From: DASWNP01 sp036399175
Lineage (GTDB): Bacteria > Acidobacteriota > Blastocatellia > Pyrinomonadales > Pyrinomonadaceae
Length of the DNA stretch: 64,000 nt
Direction of reading: 5' to 3'
Assembly (NCBI GenBank): GCA_036399175.1
Contig: DASWNP010000021.1
Location: forward strand, 14,436-78,435
Shown: positions 8,193 through 16,635 of the stretch, piece by piece
Layout of the letters: each line of letters begins with the position of its first letter
How positions within the stretch are numbered: position 1 is the stretch's first letter
Program-made: the position numbers and the translations under genes
The notes under the pieces: generated by a model
What the model saw: only the letters and a program-made list of their open reading frames with translations
Database searches by the model: none
Told to the model about the DNA's origin: nothing

Positions 8193-9614
8193 TTATTTCG
8201 TGTCTTCGGTAATGGTGCCGAAGGTGGTGAGCTGGTCGGCGATTTTGCTTCGGTCGCCGACGACGACGACCGTCATCTTGTCGCTGAGGAGGTACTGGCG
8301 CGCGATGCGCTGTACGTCCTGCGGGGTGATGGCCATGACGCGCTGAACGTAGTTGGTCAGGTAGTCGTCCGAGAGGCCGTGCAGGTCGAGGAAGACGAGC
8401 TGGCCGATGACGCCCTGCCGCGAAGAGTTCTGCAAGACGAAGATGCCCGCCAGGTAGTTCTTGATGCCGCGCATCTCTTCCGCTGTCGGCGGCTCTTTCT
8501 GGAGCCGGTCTATCTCGTAGAAAATCTCCTTGAGCGAAGGGCCTGTGACGGCTGTCGTCACGTCGGCGATTTCCACCCAGTAGGCGTCGCGGTAGCGCGT
8601 CGAATGCTGGCTGAAGGGCGAGTAGGTGTAGCCCTTCTGCTCGCGTATGTTCGAGGTGATGCGCGAGCCGAACGAGCCGCCCAGAAGCGAGTTCATCACC
8701 TGAAAGGCGATGTAGTCCTGGCTGCTCGGGTCGACGACGGGCAGGCCGAGATAGATGGTTGACTGTGCCGCGCCGGGACGGTCGATGAGGTGCAGAGAGC
8801 GCGCGGCGACCGTCTTCGGCACGTTGATGACGGGCGCAGACCCGGTTGCCCATCCCTCGAAGGCTTGCGTGATGGCCTTGCGCATAGCGTTCGCGTCGAA
8901 GCGCCCGGCGACGTAGAGATTCGTGCGCGCCGCGCCGAAGTTGTTCTTGTAGAAATTCTGCACGTCGGCGATGGTGTAGCGGGTAATCATCTCTTCGGAC
9001 GGGAAAAGACGGCCGTAAGGATGATTCGGGTAGAGCAGCTTACGGAAGCGTTCGAGGGCGAGCTGGCCGGGCTGCGTGCGCGCGATGGTGAGCTGCCGGA
9101 CGCGGTCGTTCTTCAAACGCTGAAGCTCTGCGGCGGGCATCGACGGATTACGAAGCACGTCGGCGATGAGGGCGACCATGTCAGTCCCGAACTCGGAGAG
9201 CACGTCGCCCGTGACGTTCGTCAGGTCTTCGCCGACCGTGACGGTGAGCTGCCCGCCCATGCGCGCGGCCTCCTCGGCAATCTGCTCGCCCGTGCGGGTG
9301 GTCGTGCCCTCTTTGAGCATGTCGCCGGTGAGGTCTGCGAGCCAGACCTGCTCGGCGGTCTCGTTGAGGTTGCCGGTGCGCATCGCCGCCCTGACCGTCA
9401 CTTTAGGAAGCGAGCCGTAGGGGACGAGCGTTACCTTCATGCCGTTCTTGAGCGTGAAGGTCTGTTTTTGTGGAAGCGTGAAAGGCTTCGGCGTCCCGCC
9501 TTCGGGCGGCAACTGTTTGGCGGGCGGCTGCTGTTGTTGAGCGAGCGCGCCGACAGTGCTGAAGAGCCCGAGGGCGAGGGTGCAAACTGCGATTAAAAGC
9601 TTCTTCAGATACAT
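8193..9614 (-). CDS. M16 family peptidase, non-catalytic subunit, exported
   Basis: This 473-residue protein has a signal peptide (KLLIAVCTLALGLFSTVGALA, cleavage near residue 25) and two M16 domains. At the place where active members carry HxxEH it reads LADLTGDMLKEGTTTRTGEQI, so the zinc site is missing. The second half keeps the RPGAAQSTIYLGLP and SRITSNIREQKGYTYSPFS motifs that bind substrate in M16B heterodimers. It follows the catalytic partner by 37 bases on the same strand, so the two form an operon. By analogy with M16B pairs, the catalytic subunit supplies zinc and this one supplies the Arg/Tyr pair. Predicted site is the periplasm. Confidence 0.88.
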   Translation of the reverse strand: MYLKKLLIAVCTLALGLFSTVGALAQQQQPPAKQLPPEGGTPKPFTLPQKQTFTLKNGMKVTLVPYGSLPKVTVRAAMRTGNLNETAEQVWLADLTGDMLKEGTTTRTGEQIAEEAARMGGQLTVTVGEDLTNVTGDVLSEFGTDMVALIADVLRNPSMPAAELQRLKNDRVRQLTIARTQPGQLALERFRKLLYPNHPYGRLFPSEEMITRYTIADVQNFYKNNFGAARTNLYVAGRFDANAMRKAITQAFEGWATGSAPVINVPKTVAARSLHLIDRPGAAQSTIYLGLPVVDPSSQDYIAFQVMNSLLGGSFGSRITSNIREQKGYTYSPFSQHSTRYRDAYWVEIADVTTAVTGPSLKEIFYEIDRLQKEPPTAEEMRGIKNYLAGIFVLQNSSRQGVIGQLVFLDLHGLSDDYLTNYVQRVMAITPQDVQRIARQYLLSDKMTVVVVGDRSKIADQLTTFGTITEDTK

Positions 9615-9651
9615 ATTTTCTCCATCTCTCCAGCTCGGAAGCAGGACTGTT

Positions 9652-11091
9652 TTAACGACCGCCCGAAGGACGCGCGGCAGTGGGCGTGGCCGGTTGAGCG
9701 CCGCCCGGCTCGACGACGAGCACGGTGCGATTGGTCGGGCGCAGGTACTCTCGCGCCGTGCGCTGCAAAAGCTCGGGCGTCACTTTGCGAAACTCGGCTT
9801 CGAGCATGTTGATGCGCGCCGGGTTGTCGTCGAAGAGGGCGAAGCTCGCCAGCAGGTCTGCGCGACCGAAGCCGCCCAGGGTCGAGAGTGTGTCGTAGAA
9901 ATCGGAGCGCAGCTTGACGATGGCTCGGTCGAGCGCCTTCTGGTCGAGCGGCTTCGACTGCACGCCCGCGACGACCGTATCGACGCCCGCCAGAATCTCA
10001 TCCGCCGTCTTGTTGTTGTCGTAGAAGAGATAACCCATCCAGAGCATCGGGCCGTTGTAGTTGAACATGTTGCCGAGCAGGTTGATGCCGCCCGGAACGC
10101 TCGCCGTCAGGCCGCGCTTCTTGACTAGCTCCTGATGCAGAAGGCTGTCTTCGCCCTGCAAGAGAATCTGGTCGAGCAAGCCCATCGCGTAATACTCGGG
10201 CGTGTTGCGCTCGGGCATGTGATAGGCGAAGGCGAGCGCTGGACGCCTGGCGAGCGCGTCTTTCTTGCTGTGGCGCTTTTCCTTCTCCTGTCGAGGCTCG
10301 GTCAGGTCGGGCTGCGCGGGCTGCTTGACGGCGGGGATGGCGGCGAAATACTTGTCAATCATTTTGCGCGCCTGCGCCGTGTCGAAATCGCCGACGACGG
10401 CGAGCACGGCGTTGTTGGGCGCGTAGTAGGTGTTGAAGAAGTCCTGCACGTCTTTGAGCGTGGCGGCTTCGAGGTCTTTGAGTTCGCCGTAGAAGTTGTG
10501 CGCGTTGTACCAGTTGGTGTTGGCGTACTGCGGCATGTCGAGCCAGGGGAAGCCGCCGTAGGGCGTGTTGATGACGTTGACCTTGACCTCGTTCGAGACG
10601 ACGCCCTGCTGGTTCGTCAGGTTCTCCTGCGTGATGTTGAGACCGCGCATGCGGTCGGCCTCAGCCCAGAGCGCCGTTTCCAGCTTGTGCGAGGGCATAA
10701 TCTCGAAGTAGTTGGTGAAGTCGAAGCGGGTCGAGCCGTTCAGCACGCCGCCGTTCTGCTGAACGAGCTTGATGAACTCCATCTTGCCCAGATTCTGCGA
10801 GCCCTGAAACATCATGTGCTCGAAGAGGTGTGCGAAGCCGGTTCTGTCCTTCGGCTCGACGCGAAAGCCAATCTTGTAATAGACGGCGACGGCGACGGTC
10901 GGCGCGGTCGCGTCGGGCGAGAGCACGACGCGCAGGCCGTTCGGCAGTTTGTAATAGGTGACGGGAACGCTAAAACTATCTTTGCTGTCTGCTAGAGCGA
11001 CGACGCCCGCGCCGCGCGCCGATTCGACGGCGACGAAGCAGAGCGCCAACGCGAGAGCCGCAGCGAGACTGCGGCGAAACTGATTTCTCAT
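9652..11091 (-). CDS. M16 family zinc peptidase, catalytic subunit, exported
   Basis: The 479-residue protein has a signal peptide (RSLAAALALALCFVAVESARG). The inverted zinc motif is intact, HLFEH in TGFAHLFEHMMFQGS near residue 90, and a downstream Glu in NQQGVVSNEV provides the third ligand. The C-terminal half is a second, inactive M16 domain. GGAGG lies 4 bases before the ATG. It is the first gene of a two-gene operon with the non-catalytic subunit; a 566-base gap with inverted repeats lies upstream. Confidence 0.92.
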   Translation of the reverse strand: MRNQFRRSLAAALALALCFVAVESARGAGVVALADSKDSFSVPVTYYKLPNGLRVVLSPDATAPTVAVAVYYKIGFRVEPKDRTGFAHLFEHMMFQGSQNLGKMEFIKLVQQNGGVLNGSTRFDFTNYFEIMPSHKLETALWAEADRMRGLNITQENLTNQQGVVSNEVKVNVINTPYGGFPWLDMPQYANTNWYNAHNFYGELKDLEAATLKDVQDFFNTYYAPNNAVLAVVGDFDTAQARKMIDKYFAAIPAVKQPAQPDLTEPRQEKEKRHSKKDALARRPALAFAYHMPERNTPEYYAMGLLDQILLQGEDSLLHQELVKKRGLTASVPGGINLLGNMFNYNGPMLWMGYLFYDNNKTADEILAGVDTVVAGVQSKPLDQKALDRAIVKLRSDFYDTLSTLGGFGRADLLASFALFDDNPARINMLEAEFRKVTPELLQRTAREYLRPTNRTVLVVEPGGAQPATPTAARPSGGR

Positions 11092-11340
11092 AGAACCTCC
11101 GTCCGAGATTTTGAAGCGAACAAAGCTTTGGCAGCCTGAGATGCCCGTGCGGTCGCCTGTGAAGCGTTGAGGGCGACTCGTCGGGCTTGCGGTTACTACT
11201 GGCGAAAGTCTGGAATCGACAAGTGCGAAAAGAGGAGCGCGGCGGCGCTCCGGTCTGAGGGCTGTGCCTTCGGTCGGCGCGCCCGCCGAAGGGCTTCTTC
11301 ACACGCTGTCTCTTTGCACACACAATTTACGCGAGACCCG

Positions 11341-11371
11341 CCAAATTGTTTCATCCGGCGACGAAATTTGG
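11341..11371. repeat. inverted repeat upstream of the exported M16 operon
   Basis: CCAAATT at 11341-11347 is mirrored by AATTTGG at 11365-11371, and the inner bases (GTTTC/GACGA) pair partly. It lies in the 566-base gap upstream of the M16 operon (start 11091) and may be a regulatory hairpin or operator. Function is inferred from position only. Confidence 0.45.
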
Positions 11372-11401
11372 CCTGTCTTTGAGCCGTCTCCAGCCTCTTT
11401 G

Positions 11402-11453
11402 GACGAAAATCCGAGGCATCGTCCGCCGACGTTTAAATAAATGGATTTTCGTC
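11402..11453. repeat. 11-base perfect inverted repeat in the M16 upstream gap
   Basis: GACGAAAATCC at 11402-11412 is repeated as its exact reverse complement GGATTTTCGTC at 11443-11453, enclosing the AT-rich GTTTAAATAAAT. It could be a bipartite operator or part of an mRNA leader. No promoter hexamers stand out. Confidence 0.5.
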
Positions 11454-11494
11454 TAAAAATTTCGGGACAACGCGGCGCGCAGACGCCGCATCCG

Positions 11495-11608
11495 AATGGG
11501 TTAGCATAGCAGAAACCCCAGGGGACGCTCGGGGAAGCGGCTCCGGGGTGAAGATGGTTCTCCTGTGATTTCCGCCCGGTGTGCTGACCACGCGCCGGGC
11601 GGCTTTTT
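11495..11608 (+). ncRNA. candidate small structured RNA with intrinsic terminator
   Basis: No gene is visible here on either strand. The plus strand can fold a nested stem (ACCCC pairing with GGGGT, inner CGCT/AGCG). It then has a classical terminator: CCGCCCGG (11572-11579) pairs with CCGGGCGG (11595-11602), followed by CTTTTTG. On the minus strand the stem is followed by AAATCACAGG, so it does not suit the M16 gene ending at 11658. The direction therefore argues for a plus-strand transcript with no coding sequence. The 5' end and promoter are uncertain. Confidence 0.4.
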
Positions 11609-11657
11609 GTTTGGTGGACGGGCGTTCGATGAAATGGATGCTAAAGGGAAATCCTTT

Positions 11658-13448
11658 TCAGCTTGAGCGCGTGCCGGTGAAGCGGATGGTGGGAGCCATC
11701 GGGAAGCCGATTTTGATTGTGCCGTCGAGCCGGTCGTCATCGACGCGCCCGTTGATGTCTGCCTCGAAGGTGCGTCCCTGAAAGTCGAGCGCGACGCGCG
11801 CGTCGAAGCCCTCGTCGGTCGTCTTGAGGTCGGTTAAAGGGACGTTGCCGAGGCGCGAGTTCATGTGGCCGGTGAGCGCGCCGTTGGTGCGCTCGAAGGT
11901 GAGCGTGGCGGGGTGTGTGCCGAAAGGCGTGTTGACTTCCAGATTCCAAATGCCGTCCATCTGTCGATTCCCTCCGTTCGTTTTTCGCTTGTCGGGCGCG
12001 ACCGTCTCCGAGTCGTGGCCTCGGTCGGCGACAATCGTCGCCGCTTCGTCGCCGTCGCCGCCGTTGCTGCTCAAACCTTTGCGCTGACCCGCGCTGTCGT
12101 AGACTTCTATCTCCTGCGCGTAGGGCGCGACCTGCTCGCCGAGCGCCGCAGCATCGCCGACGACGACGATGGCCGCACGCTCAGGCTGGATGTGCGCGCG
12201 TGCGACGCGTCGCACGTCTTCGCGTGTGACGGCGCTGATGCGCTCGCGGTAGGTTTGCAGGTAGTCTTCGGGCAGGTCGTGCATCTTTATCTGCACGAGC
12301 TGGTCGATGAGCCCCTCCTGCGTCTCAAGGCGAATGGGAAAGATGCCGGTCAGGTAAGACTTCGCATCTCCAAGTTCCTTCTCGGCGACATCCTCCTCGC
12401 GGATGCGCTCAAGCTCGTAGAAAAACTCTTTGAGCGACGCGCCCGTGACGGCTGTGCGGACTTCCGCCGATGCGCGGAAAGTTCCGGCCAGCCGGCGCGC
12501 GTCGAGGCTCGTATATGCGCCGTAGGTGTAGCCCTTCTCTTCGCGCAGATTCATAAAGAGGCGCGAGGAGGCGGTCGCGCCGAGGATGGTGTGCATGACG
12601 AGCAGGGGGAAGTAATCGGGGTCGGTGCGCGTGATGCCGGGGTTGGCGATGACGATATTTGACTGAGCCGAGTCGGGGCGGTCAACGAGATAGACGACGC
12701 GCGAGGTGCGCGCGGGCAGAGAGGGGAACTGCGAGGTGGGCAGTTCGCCGGGCTGCCATCCGCCGAAGAGTTCTTCGATGCGCGCGAGCATCTCTTCGCG
12801 TCGCACGTCGCCCGCGATGAAGAGCACGGCGTTATTCGGGATGAGCATCGAGCGATGGAAGCTCGACAGGTGCTCGCGCGTCATGCGCTCGATGGATTCG
12901 GGCGTGGGCGAGACGACGGCGTAAGGGTGCTCGCCGAAGAGCACGCGCGCGACCATCTCGGTTGCGAGAAACGACGCCTGTGCGCGCTGCGCGATGAGGT
13001 TCTGCTGAACGTTCTGCTTCGTCAGCTCAAGCTCGTCTTCTGGAAACGACGGATTGAGCGCGACATCTGCGAGCAGCTCAAGCACGCGCTCGCCGTAGTA
13101 AGAGAGCGAAGAGGCGGCGACGGTCGTATAGTCGGCGTTGGCTCCGGCTGTCAGCGTCGCGCCGAGGCGCGCCACCTCGTCGGCAATCTGGCGACTGTCG
13201 AGAGTCTCAGTGCCCTCTGTGAGCATGCTGGTCAGGATGTCTGTCAGGCCGGAAAGCTCGGGCGGGTCGAAGGCGTCGCCGGTGCGAAAGGCGAGACGAA
13301 AGCTGACGAGCGGCAGGCGCGGCGCTTCGACTATCACGACGCGCAGGCCGTTTGCCAGCGCCGTCTCTTCGGGCACGGGCAAATTGAGCGGGCGCGGAGC
13401 AAGCGGCGCGGGTGGCTGTTTGCGAAACTCTTCTGTTCGGTCAGACAT
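11658..13448 (-). CDS. M16 peptidase, non-catalytic subunit fused to a C-terminal beta domain, no signal peptide
   Basis: About 596 residues, ATG at 13446-13448 (GTG at 13451 is an alternative). The M16 part (about 25-445) lacks HxxEH, reading LSGLTDILTSMLTEGTETLD at that place, but has RPDSAQSNIVIANPG and NLREEKGYTYGAY. After a charged linker comes a domain of about 100 residues starting MDGIWNLEVNTPFG, with alternating LTFERTNGALTGHMNS and GTIKIGFPM patterns. It resembles a small all-beta domain that I cannot name. Unlike the pair at 8-11 kb there is no signal peptide. It follows the catalytic subunit (13550-15019), separated by a repeat hairpin. Confidence 0.85.
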   Translation of the reverse strand: MSDRTEEFRKQPPAPLAPRPLNLPVPEETALANGLRVVIVEAPRLPLVSFRLAFRTGDAFDPPELSGLTDILTSMLTEGTETLDSRQIADEVARLGATLTAGANADYTTVAASSLSYYGERVLELLADVALNPSFPEDELELTKQNVQQNLIAQRAQASFLATEMVARVLFGEHPYAVVSPTPESIERMTREHLSSFHRSMLIPNNAVLFIAGDVRREEMLARIEELFGGWQPGELPTSQFPSLPARTSRVVYLVDRPDSAQSNIVIANPGITRTDPDYFPLLVMHTILGATASSRLFMNLREEKGYTYGAYTSLDARRLAGTFRASAEVRTAVTGASLKEFFYELERIREEDVAEKELGDAKSYLTGIFPIRLETQEGLIDQLVQIKMHDLPEDYLQTYRERISAVTREDVRRVARAHIQPERAAIVVVGDAAALGEQVAPYAQEIEVYDSAGQRKGLSSNGGDGDEAATIVADRGHDSETVAPDKRKTNGGNRQMDGIWNLEVNTPFGTHPATLTFERTNGALTGHMNSRLGNVPLTDLKTTDEGFDARVALDFQGRTFEADINGRVDDDRLDGTIKIGFPMAPTIRFTGTRSS

Positions 13449-13455
13449 CACATTA

Positions 13456-13541
13456 AACGATGAACACGGAACGCGGAACGATGAACTGAAAGACCCAAAG
13501 CTTTGTCTTCTTATTCATCGTTCCACGTTCCGCGTTCATCC
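13456..13541. repeat. intergenic hairpin, GATGAAC/GCGGAAC family
   Basis: The left arm (13456-13486) and right arm (13514-13541) are built from GATGAAC and GCGGAAC-type heptamers and their complements. They flank a central CCAAAGCTTTG. It lies between the two cytosolic M16 genes, 7 bases before the downstream gene's start region. Confidence 0.88.
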
Positions 13542-13549
13542 TTTCACCC

Positions 13550-15019
13550 TCATCCTTTTACTTTCGGCGCGTCCGCCGGTTGCTGCGGTTTCTCGGGGTG
13601 CGCGTCGTCTTGAGCGACGGGCGTCGGGGGTGGCTCGGTCGAGGCCGGGGCTTGAGCGGGCTGGCGCGGCGGCACTTGCGGAGGCGGCGCGCCGGGCTGC
13701 TCTGCCTCGCCTTCGCGGGCGGCGGGGGCGGCTGCGCGCTCCGGCGTTTGCGGCGCGGGCACGATTTCGATGGCCGCGAGGTTGTCCGTCAACAAATAAC
13801 GCGCGACCACCTGTTTGACTTCTTCGGACGTGACGCGCAGGTAATGCTCGACTTCGGTGTTGATGAAATGCGGGTCGCCGTCGTAGAGCGTGTATTCGGC
13901 GAGGCGCTGCGCGCGAAACTGCGTCGATTGCCGACCGCGTATCGTATCGTTGACGACGCTGTTTCTCAGTTTCTCCATCTCTTCCATCGTCGGCCCTTCT
14001 TCGGCGAGACGCTTTATCTCTTCCTGAATCGTCGCCTGAATCTCCGAGTGCGTGTGGCCGGGCTTAGGGATGGCGAAGATGTAGAGCGAGGAAGGGCCGC
14101 GCCGCTCGCCCATTCCGCCCTGCACGAGTATGACCGACTCGTCGCCCTTCACCATTCGCTGATACATGCGCGAGCTGTCGCCGTCGAAGAGCAGAAGGCT
14201 TGCCAGCGAGAGCGCGTAGAAATCGGGCTCGCGCCGCGCGGGCGCTTTCCAGCCGAGCATGAGCGCGGGAAGCTGCGCGAAGCGGTCGTAGTAAACCTCC
14301 CGGCGCGCGGCGACGTGGGGCGGCTCGGCGACATCGACGGGCGGCGGCGCGCTCTGGCGCGGGATAGAGTCGAAATATTTGTAGACGAGGCGGCGCGCTT
14401 CTTCGGCGTCGAAGTCGCCGACGATGGTCAGCACAGCGTTGTTGGGCGCGTAGTAGATGCGAAAGAACTCGCGCACGTCGTCGATGGTGGCGGCGTCGAG
14501 GTCGTCCATCGAGCCGATGGTCGAATGGGCGTTGGCCGGGTTGACGAAAATCAGCTCGTTCAAGCGCAGGAAGGCTTCGGAGTAAGGGCGGTTGTCGTAG
14601 TTGAGACGCTTCTCTTCTTTGACGGCCTCGCGCTGGTTGTCCAGATTCTCCTGCGTCACCTTGAGCGAGCGCATGCGGTCGCTCTCCAGCCAGAGGGCGA
14701 GCGGAAGCTGGTTTGCGGGAAGCGTCTCGAAATAGTTGGTGCGCTCGCTCGAAGTCGTGCCGTTCAGAGTGCCGCCGGAGTGGAAGATATACTGGAAGTG
14801 CGCGGCCTTCGGCACGTTCTCCGAGCCCTGAAACATCATGTGCTCGAAGAGATGCGCGAAGCCGGTGCGCCCCTGCCGCTCGTTGCGCGAGCCGACATCG
14901 TAATAGACCGCCACGCTCACCACCGGCACGGAATGGTCTTCGCTCAGGACGACCCTCAGCCCGTTCTCCAGAGTGAACTGCTCGACTGAAAGCTGCGGCA
15001 AAGTGAAGGTTGTTGACAA
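13550..15019 (-). CDS. M16 family zinc peptidase, catalytic subunit, no signal peptide
   Basis: The 489-residue protein starts at TTG (15017-15019), with GGAG 7 bases upstream and no better start nearby. The zinc motif HLFEH occurs in TGFAHLFEHMMFQGSENVP near residue 58, and the third ligand lies in NQREAVKEEKRLN. The second M16 domain is inactive. The last about 65 residues are a Pro/Ala/Glu-rich disordered tail. It resembles the exported catalytic subunit at 9652 but lacks a signal peptide, so a cytosolic peptidase is likely. It is first gene of the second M16 pair. Confidence 0.9.
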   Translation of the reverse strand: MSTTFTLPQLSVEQFTLENGLRVVLSEDHSVPVVSVAVYYDVGSRNERQGRTGFAHLFEHMMFQGSENVPKAAHFQYIFHSGGTLNGTTSSERTNYFETLPANQLPLALWLESDRMRSLKVTQENLDNQREAVKEEKRLNYDNRPYSEAFLRLNELIFVNPANAHSTIGSMDDLDAATIDDVREFFRIYYAPNNAVLTIVGDFDAEEARRLVYKYFDSIPRQSAPPPVDVAEPPHVAARREVYYDRFAQLPALMLGWKAPARREPDFYALSLASLLLFDGDSSRMYQRMVKGDESVILVQGGMGERRGPSSLYIFAIPKPGHTHSEIQATIQEEIKRLAEEGPTMEEMEKLRNSVVNDTIRGRQSTQFRAQRLAEYTLYDGDPHFINTEVEHYLRVTSEEVKQVVARYLLTDNLAAIEIVPAPQTPERAAAPAAREGEAEQPGAPPPQVPPRQPAQAPASTEPPPTPVAQDDAHPEKPQQPADAPKVKG

Positions 15020-15033
15020 ACTAGAGACTCCTA

Positions 15034-15120
15034 AACGATGAACGATGAACGCTGAACGCTGAATGAGAAGACAAAAGCTTTTCGCTTTTCAGTTCATCGT
15101 TCCGCGTTCATCCTTCCGCG
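15034..15120. repeat. intergenic hairpin, GATGAAC/GCTGAAC family
   Basis: Tandem AACGATG/AACGCTG units form the left arm; TTCATCGTTCCGCGTTCATC forms the right arm. The centre is ACAAAAGCTTTTCGC, sharing the AAAGCTTT core of other copies. Confidence 0.88.
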
Positions 15121-15126
15121 TTTTCT

Positions 15127-15561
15127 TTACGTCGTTTCGCGGTTAATCATGCCGCGCAGCTCGGCGCGGAGGCGTTCGATTTCGGAGAGCTTCTGGCCGA
15201 CGCGGTCGAAGAGCGCGGTCTGCGCCTTGATGCCTTCGTCGATGAGGAAGGCTGCGGCTTCGGCGCGGCTGCGAAAGACTCCGGCCTGCACGAGCTGTTC
15301 GAGTCGCTCCTGCGATTCGTGCGAGACCTTGACGGCGACGACGTAGTCGTCCTTCGCGGAGATGGCGCGCTCGATGGTGCGGCTGATGTCTCTGCCGATG
15401 GAGGAGAGCGATTCGGGGATGCGCGAGGCGATGTCGCGCACGGAGGAAGAGAAGCGCTCGCCATGCTTCTCGTCGTCGTGCTCGTCTTCTTCGCGCAGCA
15501 TCAGGTCGTCAATCGGCTCGGTCGGACGCCCGGGGTCTTGCGGGTCGTAAGGGTTGCTCAT
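15127..15561 (-). CDS. ribbon-helix-helix-like small protein
   Basis: The 144-residue protein has an acidic, disordered N-terminus (about 1-45). The segment YVVAVKVSHESQERLEQLVQ plus AGVFRSRAEAAAFLIDEGIK (about 80-118) resembles the beta-helix-helix fold of RHH/CopG-type DNA-binding or dimerisation domains. It ends with a predicted coiled coil (QKLSEIERLRAELRGMI). GGAGG precedes the ATG. No toxin partner is adjacent. A DNA-binding role is a guess. Confidence 0.65.
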   Translation of the reverse strand: MSNPYDPQDPGRPTEPIDDLMLREEDEHDDEKHGERFSSSVRDIASRIPESLSSIGRDISRTIERAISAKDDYVVAVKVSHESQERLEQLVQAGVFRSRAEAAAFLIDEGIKAQTALFDRVGQKLSEIERLRAELRGMINRETT

Positions 15562-15806
15562 TCTTTAAGCCTCCTTCTGCTATCTCAGGCCATAGTCTTC
15601 AAGCCTCGCCCGGCTACGCAAGGGAGAGAGACGGGGCCGAAGGCCGCTTGCTATCCGTGTTCGGTATGAGATGCTAAGAGTATTCTACGGATGCGCCGAA
15701 AGAAGCGTCAAGCAACGGGAAAAGCGAAAGGGCGGCGGGCGACGTTCGGGAGGCGTTTGAAATGGATGCTATTTGAAAGGTCGGCGCGAGTTTTTTCGTC
15801 GAAAGC

Positions 15807-16613
15807 CTATCGGACGTTTCCCGTCTGGTTGCGCAGGGCGATGGCGTGGAGGATGGTTTTGACCTGGAAGGGCGTCAGCTCCGGATAGGCTTCGAGGATG
15901 AGGGCGATGATGCCGACGATGTGGGGGCAGGCGAAGCTGTTGCCGGTCAGTTGGCGGTAGCCGCCGCCCGGCCAGGTGGTTCTCACCTGCACGCCGGGCG
16001 CGAGCAGCTCGATGACTTCGCCGAAGCGGAAGGTGAAGTCGAAGGGGTCGGGCGAAGCCTGCTTGCTGACGGAGACGAGCGAAGAAGAGAAGATTGAAGG
16101 AAAGCTCGGTTGCGGCAGGTTGTTGGCGGCGGCGACGACGATTGAGCCTGCGTGATAGGCGCGGTCGAGCAGGTCGTGCAGGGGAAGCGATAGCTCGGGC
16201 TTGGTCGTGCCGAGCGAGAGGTTGATAATCTGCATGCGGCGCGCGATGGCGTAGTCGAGACCGGCGAGAAACATCTCGCCCGAGCCAGAGGCGTTCGGCC
16301 CCAGAACCTTGATGCTGTAGAGCGAGACTTCGGGCGCGATGCCCTTGATGATGCCGGCGCAGGCCGTGCCGTGTCCGGCCTCGTCGCCCGTCAGGGACTT
16401 TCGGAAGGCGATGCGACCGCGAGCGTCGCGGTAGGCTTCGACCGAATCCTCGACGCGTCCGGCCAAGTCAGGGTGCGCCGCGTCGATGCCGCTATCGACG
16501 ATGGCGACTCGGACGCCGCGCCCCGTGCGTCCCTGCCAGATTTTCTCCGGCCTGATGCTTGCCCAAAGCTCTTCGAGCATTCGCGCCGCTTCAAGCGCCG
16601 AATCCTTCTTCAT
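15807..16613 (-). CDS. S8 family serine peptidase (subtilisin-like), cytosolic
   Basis: The 268-residue protein carries the whole subtilisin triad: Asp in VRVAIVDSGIDAAHPDL (about 38), His in DEAGHGTACAGI (about 80) and Ser in GNSFACPHIVGI (about 228). The oxyanion Asn lies in VVAAANN. There is no signal peptide and no pro-domain, and the length is that of a bare catalytic domain. Ser is followed by Phe-Ala rather than the usual Met-Ala. It begins 23 bases after the stop of the GAF protein gene, so the two are likely co-transcribed; this hints at a regulated intracellular protease. Confidence 0.88.
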   Translation of the reverse strand: MKKDSALEAARMLEELWASIRPEKIWQGRTGRGVRVAIVDSGIDAAHPDLAGRVEDSVEAYRDARGRIAFRKSLTGDEAGHGTACAGIIKGIAPEVSLYSIKVLGPNASGSGEMFLAGLDYAIARRMQIINLSLGTTKPELSLPLHDLLDRAYHAGSIVVAAANNLPQPSFPSIFSSSLVSVSKQASPDPFDFTFRFGEVIELLAPGVQVRTTWPGGGYRQLTGNSFACPHIVGIIALILEAYPELTPFQVKTILHAIALRNQTGNVR

Positions 16614-16635
16614 CTGCTCGTCTCTCCGGCTCGGC

